A DNA stretch of 64,000 nt from Candidatus Synechococcus calcipolaris G9 (GCF_029582805.1 NZ_JAKKUT010000008.1:124001-188000), one strand, 5' to 3'; numbered from the stretch's first letter, positions 13,180-22,650 are shown. Made by a program: numbers and translations. Notes: generated from the letters alone by a model not told the origin.

Positions 13180-13199
13180 GGGGCTTAAGCTCAAGCCCC
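13180..13199. other. Perfect 7-bp hairpin between trpA and a divergent nucleotidase
   Basis: GGGGCTT and AAGCCCC form a perfect seven-pair stem around a six-base loop. It lies between the divergent trpA (start 13046) and 5'-nucleotidase (start 13266) genes, so it is in a shared promoter or leader region rather than after a gene. There is only a weak T-run on the minus-strand side (AAGTTTTTG), so an attenuator for trpA is possible but unproven. Confidence 0.5.
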
Positions 13200-13265
13200 T
13201 ACCCTTAAGGATAAGATGCCTTAATCTTTGTGAAGGCTCAAATTGTTGAATTGTAAACCATTGCC

Positions 13266-15233
13266 ATGTTACAGCACTCCCGCCGCTGGTTAGTCCTTCT
13301 TTTAATTGGAATTTTTGCGACGATCACCGTGATCTTTCTGGCCAGTGAATCGGGCCAGTCCCTAGAAGTACAAATTCTCCATGCCTCAGATTTTGAAGCT
13401 GGGATTCCTGCCCTAGAGGATGCGGTCAATTTTTCGTCCGTACTCAATACCCTTAAGGCGGAGAAAACCGATCGCACGTTGATTTTGTCTTCGGGCGATA
13501 ACTACATTATGGGGCCATTTTTTGCCGCCAGTGGCGATCGCTCCATGGGACCACTGCTGGGCAAAGAGAATAATGGTCGCAGCGACATTGTAATCATGAA
13601 CGCCCTGGGAATTGAGGCGGCGGCCTTTGGCAACCATGAATTTGATGAAGGCACTGGACGGATCGCGGATCTCATTCAAGCCGATGATAAAGGCTATGAG
13701 GGGGCAAATTTTCCCTATTTGAGTACCAATTTAGATTTCAGTGGCGATCTCAATCTCCAGGATTTAGTCACCGAAAATGGTCAGATGGCCAATGACATTT
13801 CCCATCACATTGCCCAGAGTACCATTGTCACTGTCCAGGGAGAGCGCATTGGCCTGGTGGGGGCAACAACGCCCCTATTGAGTCGCATTTCCTCACCCGG
13901 CCCGGATATTGGTGTAGAACCGGCCAACCCTGAGGATGTCAACGCATTGGCTGCAAACCTCCAACCCGTTATTGATGATCTGACTGCTCAGGGAATTAAC
14001 AAAATTATTCTCTTGGCCCACCTTCAGCAATTGCCTATGGAGGAAAGCCTCGCCCAGCAACTCAAGAACGTGGACATTATTATTGCCGGAGGCTCCCATA
14101 ATATCCTGGCGGATGAAACCGATCGCCTGCGTCCCGGAGATAAGGTGGCGGGCCCTTATCCCATTATCGAAACCTCGGCCAGTGGTGAGCCAGTGGTGAT
14201 CGTAAATACCGGGGCCAACTATCGCTATGTGGGTCGTCTCGTCCTCAAATTCGACCCGAAGGGCAAGGTAGACCCCAATAGTATTGATGCCAATGTCAGT
14301 GGTGCCTTTGCCAGCGATCGCCCTGGGGAACAGCCAGCGGATCCGCGCATTGTGGAAGTTACCGATGCCGTCCGTGAAATTATTATGGAAAAAGACGGGG
14401 ATCTCTTTGGCAAAACCACGGTATTTTTGAATGGCAGTCGCCGGGATGTACGCACCCAGGAAACCAACCTCGGGAATTTAACCGCCGATGCCAATTTAGC
14501 CGCGGCCCGGGCGGCGGATCCAACCGTTGTCGTCTCCATTAAAAATGGCGGTGGTATCCGCGATAATATTGGTACGGTCAATGGACAAGGGGGCAACAAT
14601 CCCAATGCGGGGGAAAAAATGCCCCCCATTGCCAATCCCATGGCTAACAAAAAAGATGGTGATATTTCCCGCCTCGATATTGAAAATGCCCTGCGCTTTA
14701 ATAATGCCCTCAGCCTGGTTACGGTGACGGCCGAAGATTTTTTGAAACTTGTCGAGCATAGCGTTGCTGCCACGGAGTATGGCGTGACTCCCGGCCAGTT
14801 TCCCCAGATTGGTGGTTTTGCCTTTAGTTTTGATGCCCGCCGTCCCGTAGGAGAGCGTGTGCTTTCCCTGGCCATCAAGGACGATAAGGGAGCCATTCAA
14901 GATGTGATCGTCAAAGAGGGGCAATTCCAGGGCAAGGGCGATCGCCCCATTCGCCTCGTCACCCTATCCTATTTGGCCGATGGCGGTGATAGCTATCCCT
15001 TCCCGGAGATTGCTGCGGCTAATCCCAGTCGCTTTAATCGGGTTGATCTGGTGGCGAACGTCGAGGAACCCACCTTTACCACCCCCGGTACCGAGCAGTA
15101 TGCCCTGGCAACCTATATGGAAAAAAACTACAGCAAGACCCCCTACACCCTTGAGGATGTTCCCCCCGACCAAGATCAGCGGATTCAAAATATGGCCCGG
15201 CGGCGGGGTGATACGGTCTTAAACCCATCCTGA
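13266..15233 (+). CDS. Secreted metallophosphatase / 5'-nucleotidase family protein
   Basis: A 655-residue two-domain protein of the UshA/5'-nucleotidase superfamily. It begins with a signal-anchor helix (about residues 8-26), placing it outside the cytoplasmic membrane. The N-terminal metallophosphatase domain has SSGDNY (D78), FGNHEFDEG (N123, H124) and LLAHLQQ. The first metal motif, normally DxH, reads D42-F-E44, and the last reads GGSHN instead of GHTH. The C-terminal nucleotide-binding domain includes NLTADANLAAAR and VVSIKNGGGIRDNIG. Likely role: scavenging phosphate from external nucleotides or esters; the substrate is uncertain. ATG 13266 is the only good start. Confidence 0.85.
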   Translation: MLQHSRRWLVLLLIGIFATITVIFLASESGQSLEVQILHASDFEAGIPALEDAVNFSSVLNTLKAEKTDRTLILSSGDNYIMGPFFAASGDRSMGPLLGKENNGRSDIVIMNALGIEAAAFGNHEFDEGTGRIADLIQADDKGYEGANFPYLSTNLDFSGDLNLQDLVTENGQMANDISHHIAQSTIVTVQGERIGLVGATTPLLSRISSPGPDIGVEPANPEDVNALAANLQPVIDDLTAQGINKIILLAHLQQLPMEESLAQQLKNVDIIIAGGSHNILADETDRLRPGDKVAGPYPIIETSASGEPVVIVNTGANYRYVGRLVLKFDPKGKVDPNSIDANVSGAFASDRPGEQPADPRIVEVTDAVREIIMEKDGDLFGKTTVFLNGSRRDVRTQETNLGNLTADANLAAARAADPTVVVSIKNGGGIRDNIGTVNGQGGNNPNAGEKMPPIANPMANKKDGDISRLDIENALRFNNALSLVTVTAEDFLKLVEHSVAATEYGVTPGQFPQIGGFAFSFDARRPVGERVLSLAIKDDKGAIQDVIVKEGQFQGKGDRPIRLVTLSYLADGGDSYPFPEIAAANPSRFNRVDLVANVEEPTFTTPGTEQYALATYMEKNYSKTPYTLEDVPPDQDQRIQNMARRRGDTVLNPS

Positions 15234-15309
15234 GGAAAAGTCATGTCTGAGCAATGATCATGCTCGACGAAAAACCCAGTTAACCTAGCTACAGGATTTA
15301 TGATTTGGG

Positions 15310-16449
15310 CTACATGATTTGAAAATCTAGGGGTGTGGCCATGGTCTCCGGTTGGCGGGAATCCGTAATCAGCCAATCTAGGGCCGCGGCCCGCACATCA
15401 ATCGTGGTTCCAGTTTTATCGACGCAATAGCGACCAAACACCAACTTATCCACAAGTCGCACATCGGGGCCCAACCGAGAATATTCAAAAATAACGCAAT
15501 TATCGACGATCGCCCCTGCACAGAGATGGCAGTTGGGGCCAATCATCGTCGGCCCAATAATCGTCACCCCATCTTCAATTTCGGTCATGCCGCCAATATA
15601 AACGGGGCCTTGAATATGCACCTTATCCCAATTCACCGCCACATTAATGCCGGTATAAATCCCAGGGGAAACTTCATGGCCAGGAATAGAAACATTGGTA
15701 ACATCACCACTGAGGACACTCCGTACCGCCTGCCAATAGTCGGGAACTTTGCCAATATCAATCCACTCAAATTCCATGGGCAAGCCATAGAAGGGGGCCC
15801 CCATCTCCACTAATTTAGGAAAGAGTTGGCCACCAATGTCGTATTCCTGATTCGAGGGAATGTAGTTAATAATCTCCGGCTCAAAGATATAAATCCCGGT
15901 ATTAATATTAGTGCTGAGGGCCTCTTCAACCGTTGGTTTTTCCTGGAAGGCCACAATCCGGTTGTCGTCGTCCGTGACCACCACCCCATAGCTGGACACT
16001 TGATCCTGGGGCACGGTTTTCATAATTACCGTGGCGATCGCCCCCCGTTGCCGATGCCACTTTACGGCGGCGGTGAGGTCTAAATCAATGAGGGCATCTC
16101 CGCACATCACCACAAAGGTATCGTCAAAGAAGGGATTAAAGTCTTGAATACGTTTAATTCCACCAGCGGAACCCAGGGCCTTCCCCACCAGTTCCCCATC
16201 TTCGATGTAGCCTTCAAAGGAATAGCCAATTTGTACCCCAAACCGTTGGCCATCTTGGAAATAACCTTCAATTTCATGGGCTAAATGACTCACATTCACC
16301 ATGATTTCCGTAAAGCCATGTTGGCGGAGAAGTTCCACTAGGAATTCCATCACCGGCTTTTGTAAAATTGGAATCATCGGCTTGGGAATGGTGTAGGTAA
16401 TTGGGCGAACTCGAGTGCCCTTCCCTGCTGCCAAAATCATCGCTTTCAT
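15310..16449 (-). CDS. NDP-sugar pyrophosphorylase (nucleotidyltransferase with beta-helix)
   Basis: A 379-residue sugar-1-phosphate nucleotidyltransferase. The N-terminal domain (about 1-235) has the signature MILAAGKGTRVRPIT followed by PKPMIPILQKPVMEF and a metal-binding VMCGDALIDLDL. The C-terminal third contains hexapeptide-like turns (VHIQGPVYIGG, VTIIGPTMIGPN) forming a left-handed helix. This layout fits mannose-1-phosphate guanylyltransferase-like or glucose-1-phosphate enzymes of cyanobacteria that supply precursors for surface polysaccharide. The sugar and nucleotide cannot be fixed from sequence alone. Confidence 0.85.
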   Translation of the reverse strand: MKAMILAAGKGTRVRPITYTIPKPMIPILQKPVMEFLVELLRQHGFTEIMVNVSHLAHEIEGYFQDGQRFGVQIGYSFEGYIEDGELVGKALGSAGGIKRIQDFNPFFDDTFVVMCGDALIDLDLTAAVKWHRQRGAIATVIMKTVPQDQVSSYGVVVTDDDNRIVAFQEKPTVEEALSTNINTGIYIFEPEIINYIPSNQEYDIGGQLFPKLVEMGAPFYGLPMEFEWIDIGKVPDYWQAVRSVLSGDVTNVSIPGHEVSPGIYTGINVAVNWDKVHIQGPVYIGGMTEIEDGVTIIGPTMIGPNCHLCAGAIVDNCVIFEYSRLGPDVRLVDKLVFGRYCVDKTGTTIDVRAAALDWLITDSRQPETMATPLDFQIM

Positions 16450-16514
16450 GGTGCGATCGCCCGCCTCCCTTTGGTATCTAGATCACTATTGAACGTTTCG
16501 CCGGTCATCCTAGC

Positions 16515-17336
16515 TTAATCCACAGCATAAACCTGGCCATGAAATAATACCCGTGTAATTCCCTTTGCTTGGAGGTAGGGCATGACTTTATGGAATATCT
16601 TACCATCGGGCACTTTGATAATGGTTTTCCGCCATTGACTATCGGATGGGCGATGTAACCGCTGATTTTGCTGGGAATAGCGCAGGGCCACTGGACGACT
16701 ATCAAAAATAGGTAGGGTTTCCTGGCGAGCCTCCTCCGTACTCACCTGCTCCAGTCCACGAAAATCCTGAAGGGGTCGGGTCAGGAGTTCGGATCGCTTA
16801 TTGACCACCACATAGCAGGGCCGCGGCAAAAGGGCTTCTAGGAGGGGCACAATCGTTAACTGGGTTTCTGGGGATTCTTCGAGAATCTCTAGCTCATCTT
16901 CGTTAACCTCCTCATCTTCGCCATCTTCCTCTTCGTCGTCCTCATCATCATCAAACTCATCGGGATCCTCTCCCGCAAGTCCCTGAAGATCATCCTCTTC
17001 GTCCTCTTCTTCATCCTCCTCGCTGGAGACCGAGGTGGGTATGGCATTTACCACTTTTCGCTTAATGATAGGGGCCGCTGGAGCTGAGGCTGCTGGTGGT
17101 TCGGGTTCTGGGGTGATCGGAGCTGGGGCGATCGCCTCTGGGGATGGGGACACCTCTAAATCATTTACGGGTGGATCATTTGCAGGGGATGACGTCGCCG
17201 CTAACACTTTAATTGTGCGACGAATGGTATTTTCACTCACACCATAGGCTGTGGCCAGTTCTTTGATCCCGTCCCCCTGGTGATGGCGGCCAACAATTTC
17301 TTGGCGTTCGAGATCAGATAATCGCTTATAGGTCAT
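16515..17336 (-). CDS. HTH protein with highly acidic linker and conserved C-terminal domain
   Basis: I do not recognise a named family. Residues 1-45 form a helix-turn-helix of the transposase/Hin type (LSDLERQEIVGRHHQGDGIK, ATAYGVSENTIRRTIK). Residues 50-95 are Pro/Ala rich. Residues about 100-160 are a long Asp/Glu tract, e.g. SSEEDEEEDEEDD and DDDEDDEEEDGEDEE. From about 165 to 273 there is a basic, globular-looking domain ending KGITRVLFHGQVYAVD. No catalytic residues are visible. It looks like a DNA-binding protein tuned by an acidic tail rather than an active transposase, since no DDE domain follows. It is monocistronic, with flanking promoters on both sides. Confidence 0.75.
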   Translation of the reverse strand: MTYKRLSDLERQEIVGRHHQGDGIKELATAYGVSENTIRRTIKVLAATSSPANDPPVNDLEVSPSPEAIAPAPITPEPEPPAASAPAAPIIKRKVVNAIPTSVSSEEDEEEDEEDDLQGLAGEDPDEFDDDEDDEEEDGEDEEVNEDELEILEESPETQLTIVPLLEALLPRPCYVVVNKRSELLTRPLQDFRGLEQVSTEEARQETLPIFDSRPVALRYSQQNQRLHRPSDSQWRKTIIKVPDGKIFHKVMPYLQAKGITRVLFHGQVYAVD

Positions 17337-17523
17337 GGGGCCATTGCTAAAACCACAGCATTACTCATTATCTATTTCTCTGTCCGACTATGCGGACTAA
17401 TGTGACCATTTATCCCAAATTATTAATTTATATATCAAAAGATTTATTTTTACATGGGTCAAGCATTCTATCGTGAAAAAGGGTTAATTATAATAATGAA
17501 GGAAAACTCTACTGAGTGGTTGT
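17337..17523. promoter_or_regulatory. Divergent promoter region
   Basis: A 187-base AT-rich gap between two divergent genes (HTH protein on minus, GH57-like on plus). It contains TATAATAATG just upstream of the GH57-like gene, which could serve as a -10 element (TATAAT at about 17489). No operator could be identified. Confidence 0.4.
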
Positions 17524-20157
17524 ATGCTGGATGCCTTTTCGATGCTTGTTCCTGTTGATGGGTCTACGGATAAAGAGCAGGCGGATAAAGATCAGGCTAG
17601 CCATCTTGCCCCATCCGTTGATCTTGGCGTTTGCATTACCATTCACGGGCACTTCTACCAACCCCCCCGGGAAAATCCCTACCTAGATGCCATTGAGCAT
17701 CAGCCCAGTGCTAGCCCCTTCCATGATTGGAATGAGCGAATTTATCACGAGTGTTATCGTCCCAATGCCTTTGCCCGCATTCTCAATGACCAGGGGCAAC
17801 TGATCAAGATCGTTAACAACTTTGAACATCTGAGTTTTAATATCGGCCCTACCCTCTTTAGTTGGCTAGAGCGATACGACCTAGAGGTTTACCAACGGAT
17901 TATTGATGCCGATCGCCAAAGCTGTATCCGCTTCAATGGCCATGGCAATGCGATCGCCCAAGCCTATAATCACATTATTTTACCTCTAGCGAATTACCAG
18001 GATAAAGTCACCCAGATTCGCTGGGGCAAGGAAGATTTTCGCAGTCGCTTTGGCCGGGAACCGGAGGGGATGTGGTTAGCGGAAGCGGCCATTGATCGGG
18101 AGACCGTACAGGTTTTAATCCAAGAAGGCATCAAGTTTGTCATTTTAGCCCCATCCCAAGCCCAACGCTGTCGTCCCTTTGGTGCATCGGAATGGCAGGA
18201 AGTGAGTGGCAGTCAAATTGATCCGACCCGGCCCTATCGCTGCTTTTTACCGGAGGGGAATCCAAATACCGATTTTATTGACATTTTCTTTTACGACGGC
18301 CCCATTTCCCGAGATATTGGCTTTAATGATCTCCTCACCAGTTCAGAATTTCTCGCCGGTCGCTTAGGGCAGGCGGTACGGGGAGATCATCGCACAGCCC
18401 AATTAGTGTCTGTGGCAACGGATGGGGAAACCTTTGGTCATCATAAACATGGGGGCGAACGGGCCCTAGCCTATGCCTTTACGGTGGAATTTCCAAAGCG
18501 GGGTTGGACTGTTACGAACTACGCCCATTACCTCAGTTTGTCTCCCCCTACCTGGGAAGTGGAACTCAAGCCTGTGACAGCCTGGAGTTGTGCCCATGGG
18601 GTCGATCGCTGGCGAGATGACTGCGGCTGTGGTGACGGTGGCGGTTGGCATCAAAAATGGCGGCGGCCGTTGCGGGAGAGTCTGGATTGGTTGCGGGATG
18701 AACTCATTGATGTCTATGAAACCCTAGCCATTGATCTATTTCTCTGCCCCTGGGCCGCTCGCAATGAGTATATCAACATTATTCGCGATCGCAGTGAAGC
18801 CAACTTAAATCAATTTTTCCAGCACCATCAACGTCATCCCCTCAGTGCATCGGAGCGAATTGATGCCCTGCGACTGTTAGAGATGCAGCGTTATGCCCTG
18901 CTGATGTACACCAGTTGTGGCTGGTTCTTTGATGAAATTTCCCGGCCCGAGGGAGTGCAAATCCTGCGGTATGCGGCCCGGGCCATGGAACTAGCCGGGG
19001 ATGTGGCCGGTGTGCAACTGGAAGCGGCCTTGGTGCGTCGCTTGAGTGAAGCCCCCAGCAATGTTGAATGCTTTGCCCACGGTGGCGAAATCTACGATCA
19101 ACTGGTGAAGCCGGCCCAAATTTCCCTCCATCAGGTGGCTGCCCACTATGCCATGAATTCTCTATTTACAAGCTATCCCCGACGGCACCATCTCTACTGC
19201 TACCACATTGATCAGGGAGATTATCATCTGCAACGGATTGGCAATCTCACCCTGGCGATCGGGCAGATCAATCTTGAGTCTAGTATTACCTGTGAACACC
19301 AGTCCTTGATTTTTGCCGTCCTCCATTTAGGCGGTTGGGATTTTCACTGTGGTATTCAATCCTTTCAAGGGCGGCGGGACTATACCCAAATTAAACACAA
19401 GCTCTTAGATTCCATTGACCAGGGCAGCGCAGCCCGGGCCGTAACCGCCCTCACCCAGGTTTTTGGCCCTGAAGCCTATGGCTTAAATGATCTCTTTGCC
19501 GAAGATCGCCATCGCCTGATGCAACTCCTGACCCGTGAAACCCTCACCCGCCTTGATCAACTCTATAGCCAAGTCTACCGAGATAACTACGGGATTCTCA
19601 TGGGCTTTCATCGAGATGGCCTGCCGGTTCCCCAGGAATTACAGGTGGCGGCGGCCGTGGCATTGACCCATCGAGCGGTGAACCATTTACGGGGGCTAGA
19701 GCAGGATCTCAGCGATGCCAATAATTTATCCCAGATAAGTGTGACGGGCCATCTAGGGGAACTAGCGGCGATCGCCCGGGAGGCCAAACTCCTTGGGTGT
19801 CAATTGAGCCTATCCGATGAAAAACCTCTCCTAGAGCAGCAGATCGTTCGTTTGCTTTGGCATTTTGTCCATCATCTGGATACGACCACCCTGGATAGCA
19901 TTGTACCGATCCTGCAAAATATCCTGACCATTAGCCAGGCATTGGATATCCATCTCCACCTGGATCGGGCCCAAGAGTTATTTTTTGATCTGGTTCATCA
20001 TCAGTTGCGAATATCCGAGAATACCACTTCTGCCCTTTCTTCCCCCTTAAGTCCCAACCATCTGCGGCAACTTCTGCAACTGGGCCATCAATTGGGTGTG
20101 GATGTGAGTTGGTGGTTAAAGAATGATAAAAATGATAGTGATATCGAAGTCGCCTAG
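17524..20157 (+). CDS. GH57-like glycoside hydrolase with DUF3536
   Basis: An 877-residue protein with an N-terminal glycoside hydrolase family 57 barrel: VCITIHGHFYQPPRENPYL, the putative nucleophile glutamate in GMWLAEAAID, and ATDGETFGHHKHGGE, where the acid aspartate is expected. The C-terminal half is a DUF3536 region (WSCAHGVDRWRDDCGCG, then helical). GH57 enzymes include alpha-amylases and 4-alpha-glucanotransferases acting on glycogen or starch-like glucans; this subfamily is not biochemically defined. ATG 17524 lies downstream of a likely promoter. The first 35 residues are polar and vary in such proteins. Confidence 0.85.
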   Translation: MLDAFSMLVPVDGSTDKEQADKDQASHLAPSVDLGVCITIHGHFYQPPRENPYLDAIEHQPSASPFHDWNERIYHECYRPNAFARILNDQGQLIKIVNNFEHLSFNIGPTLFSWLERYDLEVYQRIIDADRQSCIRFNGHGNAIAQAYNHIILPLANYQDKVTQIRWGKEDFRSRFGREPEGMWLAEAAIDRETVQVLIQEGIKFVILAPSQAQRCRPFGASEWQEVSGSQIDPTRPYRCFLPEGNPNTDFIDIFFYDGPISRDIGFNDLLTSSEFLAGRLGQAVRGDHRTAQLVSVATDGETFGHHKHGGERALAYAFTVEFPKRGWTVTNYAHYLSLSPPTWEVELKPVTAWSCAHGVDRWRDDCGCGDGGGWHQKWRRPLRESLDWLRDELIDVYETLAIDLFLCPWAARNEYINIIRDRSEANLNQFFQHHQRHPLSASERIDALRLLEMQRYALLMYTSCGWFFDEISRPEGVQILRYAARAMELAGDVAGVQLEAALVRRLSEAPSNVECFAHGGEIYDQLVKPAQISLHQVAAHYAMNSLFTSYPRRHHLYCYHIDQGDYHLQRIGNLTLAIGQINLESSITCEHQSLIFAVLHLGGWDFHCGIQSFQGRRDYTQIKHKLLDSIDQGSAARAVTALTQVFGPEAYGLNDLFAEDRHRLMQLLTRETLTRLDQLYSQVYRDNYGILMGFHRDGLPVPQELQVAAAVALTHRAVNHLRGLEQDLSDANNLSQISVTGHLGELAAIAREAKLLGCQLSLSDEKPLLEQQIVRLLWHFVHHLDTTTLDSIVPILQNILTISQALDIHLHLDRAQELFFDLVHHQLRISENTTSALSSPLSPNHLRQLLQLGHQLGVDVSWWLKNDKNDSDIEVA

Positions 20158-20168
20158 GTTTATGGAAA

Positions 20169-20182
20169 CGGCCTTTTGGCCG
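20169..20182 (+). terminator. Possible weak terminator hairpin
   Basis: CGGCC-TTTT-GGCCG makes a five-pair stem just after the GH57-like gene and before the convergent lgt. The following bases (GGTCTTTC) form only a poor T-tract, so termination strength is doubtful. Confidence 0.35.
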
Positions 20183-20234
20183 GGTCTTTCTGGGGCTTTT
20201 CTCTACTATTTCTGGTTTCTAAATTTCTAAATCC

Positions 20235-21053
20235 CTAGTTTGTAGAAGCTTTGGGAAGTTCCGGTAAGGCTTTTCCCAGCCAATAGAGACGAAAGAGTCC
20301 CCACATCCCTAGGGCAATAAACAGTAAACTCACCCCCTGGGCAATGCGTAGGGGCCCAAGCATGAGGCTATCGGTGCGTAGGCCCTCAATCCAAAAGCGA
20401 CCCAGGCTATAGGCAATTGCATAGACTAGGGCAATGGTTCCGGGCCGATTCAGGGGCGATCGCCAAAACAGTCCCATGAGAATCCCAAATACGCCCAAAT
20501 TCCAGAGGGATTCATAGAGAAAGGTGGGGTGATAGTAGGCAACATCGGCAAAACCAGGAGGCCGCTGCCCTGGGGGAATGAGCAATTTCCAGGGTAAATC
20601 CGTGGGTGTACCAAAGGCTTCTGAGTTAAAAAAGTTTCCCCAACGACCGATCGCCTGGCCCAGGATTAAAGATGGGGCAATAATATCGGCAAGTTGCCAA
20701 AAGGGTAGACGACGAACATAGCTGTAGAGGGACATGGCCAACAAACCGCCCAAAATAGCCCCGTGGATGGCAATCCCACCCCTCCAAATTTGGATAATCT
20801 GCTCAGGATGCTGCTGATAAAAATCCCACTGAAAGGCAACATAGTAGAGGCGGGCGGCGGGAATGGCACCAATGACCAACCAAATTGCTAAGTCTGCGAC
20901 AACGTCAGGGTCAATCTCGCGGTGGCGGGCAAGGTGCTGACTTAACCAAATTCCAATGAAAACCGCTGAGGCAATGAGGACACCATACCAGCGTAAACTA
21001 ATCAAACCTAGGTCTAGGGTCGGCCCCGGCGAGGTAAATTCAAATGCCAGCAT
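20235..21053 (-). CDS. lgt: Prolipoprotein diacylglyceryl transferase Lgt
   Basis: Integral membrane enzyme that attaches diacylglycerol from phosphatidylglycerol to the lipobox cysteine of prelipoproteins. 272 residues with about seven hydrophobic helices. The Lgt signature [17 protein letters not shown] and the downstream [11 protein letters not shown] are present, as is the N-terminal [15 protein letters not shown]. Convergent with the preceding GH57-like gene. Confidence 0.96.
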   Translation of the reverse strand: MLAFEFTSPGPTLDLGLISLRWYGVLIASAVFIGIWLSQHLARHREIDPDVVADLAIWLVIGAIPAARLYYVAFQWDFYQQHPEQIIQIWRGGIAIHGAILGGLLAMSLYSYVRRLPFWQLADIIAPSLILGQAIGRWGNFFNSEAFGTPTDLPWKLLIPPGQRPPGFADVAYYHPTFLYESLWNLGVFGILMGLFWRSPLNRPGTIALVYAIAYSLGRFWIEGLRTDSLMLGPLRIAQGVSLLFIALGMWGLFRLYWLGKALPELPKASTN

Positions 21054-21145
21054 GGGAAAATATAACGCTCTTAGGATAGCTAGGATAGGTTCACTGACTA
21101 AACTATACCCTTTGATTTGTTCCCCTAGGGGCGATCGCCCAAATC

Positions 21146-21358
21146 CTAGGCGGGGCTGACGACATGACTAACGGCCCGCTCAAGCTGGGACAGAACAACA
21201 ATTTGGCCACTACTAAGACCATCCACAAGTTGTTCAAGGGCATCATATTCGTAGGGGCCCAGTTCCGAAGTCCAGAGTAATTGATTAATTTGCCGTTCCT
21301 GGGAGGGAGTAATCAGGCGAGTTGCCAGAATACGGCGGATGGCATCTAGAAGTTTCAT
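21146..21358 (-). CDS. Conserved small protein of unknown function
   Basis: A 70-residue, mostly helical protein without membrane segments or cysteines. The sequence begins [20 protein letters not shown] and has an acidic centre ([19 protein letters not shown]). I recall similar short proteins in cyanobacteria but cannot assign a family. It is kept as real because it has an ATG start, good composition and its own upstream region; no named function is claimed. Confidence 0.6.
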   Translation of the reverse strand: MKLLDAIRRILATRLITPSQERQINQLLWTSELGPYEYDALEQLVDGLSSGQIVVLSQLERAVSHVVSPA

Positions 21359-21742
21359 GGTGAGCTATCAAATGCTTTACACTTCTTAGTCTGGCAGAGA
21401 GCCAACCCCACGAACGTGATAGGCACAACCTGGAAAAAGTGATCTTCATCACACGGAACCTTTTACGGGTGGAATCGACATAGGTCTCATGCTTACACCG
21501 TAGGCTACAATGATACCCAATTTGAATCATTTGGCCACATTGCCTAAAGATCATCTTTAATTGCCACCTGATTTCAATTTCTAAGTCACTTAGTTTGACT
21601 GTTTTTCCCCCAAGGGGCATAGGATCGGGTTCTCTAGGAAATGGTTTCTTGTAAGCCTTTCCGACAAGCTACGACAATTGTAAATTTGACTGACTTGTTT
21701 TGTTCGTTAAACGTTAAACAAGGTTACATGAGGAGTCTCACA
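21359..21742. other. Divergent intergenic region, 384 bases
   Basis: Separates a minus-strand small gene from the DUF3747 gene. It contains the CRP-like palindrome at 21439-21452, an AT-rich centre, and a direct repeat GTTAAAC-GTTAAAC close to 21706-21718 ahead of the DUF3747 start. The frame of the DUF3747 gene is open back to 21641, but that part looks non-coding. No RNA gene was recognised. Confidence 0.45.
21439..21452. promoter_or_regulatory. Candidate CRP (SyCRP1-type) binding site
   Basis: GTGATCTTCATCAC matches the core GTGA-N6-TCAC of cAMP-receptor-protein sites. It lies 80 bases upstream of the small minus-strand gene (start 21358) and about 290 bases upstream of the DUF3747 gene (start 21743). 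Confidence 0.5.
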
Positions 21743-22579
21743 ATGAAATCATTCCTGCAATTTGGCATGGGTATTTTAGCCGCAACCCTCCTGGGGGCAA
21801 CCCTAAATGAGCCGGCATCGGCGAGTTTATTTGAGCACCATGAAGTTGAACAAACCAAATACGCGGCGATCGCCATGCCCTTGGCTCGCGGCGGTTATCG
21901 TTTATTAGTGGTGGAACAAATTAGTGATCAACGTCAATGCTGGGCTGAAAATGGTTCTGCACCCGTGATAATTGACCCACTCTTGGCGACCTTTGACTTT
22001 ACGGGTATTTGTGGCCGGAGTACGGACAGCAATGGCTATTCGATTCGGGTGGCGCAGCAGGACTTAGGACTTCAGTACAGCCTTCGAGTTGAACAGCGTG
22101 GGAATGAATTGTACTTAGTGGGAGCCAGTAATCGGGGCGGAGAAACCATGGTAATTGGTCGCACCTATGGCATGGTCGATGGCCAGTTTCATAAATTTAT
22201 TTTGGAACCCACCTGGCGATTTGCGCGGCGGGGTTATGAAGGCCGGGTTCTCGGCCATGTTTACTTTAAGAACGATTCCTGGGAAGCGGCCACGGGCAGT
22301 CAGCCTGAACCAATCGCCGCCCCCATGGCCCAGCCAGAAATCCCCAGTGCGGTTGAGCCAAGTTCAGTGGAAGAGACCGTTACGGTTGAGGTTGAGACAC
22401 AAGGGGCAGATGTGAATGTTCAGGTGGTGGAAACTGAAAATGTAGATTCAGCCACCTCTGTTCCCACCCAGCCGACATCGATTATCGTACCGCCACCGGA
22501 AGAAACCACCGTCCCCCCAATGGAGCAAACGTCCACCTCTCCCCAGAGTATTCGCTCCCTATCCCAGCGGATGCGTTAA
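21743..22579 (+). CDS. DUF3747 secreted protein
   Basis: A 278-residue exported protein. ATG 21743 is preferred over upstream in-frame starts because AGGAG lies seven bases ahead and the protein then opens with a signal peptide (MKSFLQFGMGILAATLLGAT, cleavage likely after ASA). The mature part is a DUF3747 domain: FEHHEVEQTKYAAIAMPL, CWAENGSAPVIIDPLL, FDFTGICGRSTDSNGYSIR. Two cysteines could pair outside the cell. The last 90 residues are Pro/Thr/Val/Glu-rich and probably disordered. Such proteins are described as cyanobacterial surface or periplasmic proteins of unknown role. Confidence 0.82.
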   Translation: MKSFLQFGMGILAATLLGATLNEPASASLFEHHEVEQTKYAAIAMPLARGGYRLLVVEQISDQRQCWAENGSAPVIIDPLLATFDFTGICGRSTDSNGYSIRVAQQDLGLQYSLRVEQRGNELYLVGASNRGGETMVIGRTYGMVDGQFHKFILEPTWRFARRGYEGRVLGHVYFKNDSWEAATGSQPEPIAAPMAQPEIPSAVEPSSVEETVTVEVETQGADVNVQVVETENVDSATSVPTQPTSIIVPPPEETTVPPMEQTSTSPQSIRSLSQRMR

Positions 22580-22623
22580 GTATCCTAGGGCTGGAGTTAC
22601 TCCAACTCAACAAAAATCTATGG

Positions 22624-22650
22624 GCCTGGTTGTTACAGCCAGGTTTTTTT
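22624..22650 (+). terminator. Rho-independent terminator
   Basis: A CCTGG...CCAGG stem (22625-22629 with 22639-22643) is followed at once by seven T residues (22644-22650). It sits 45 bases after the DUF3747 stop and ahead of the convergent PSII S4 gene. Confidence 0.7.

Noticed and set aside
14225-14924. Two long open frames (223 and 142 residues) antisense to the 5'-nucleotidase gene
   Set aside because: They mirror the coding frame of a strong gene, with biased composition typical of antisense shadows, and show no family motif or ribosome site.
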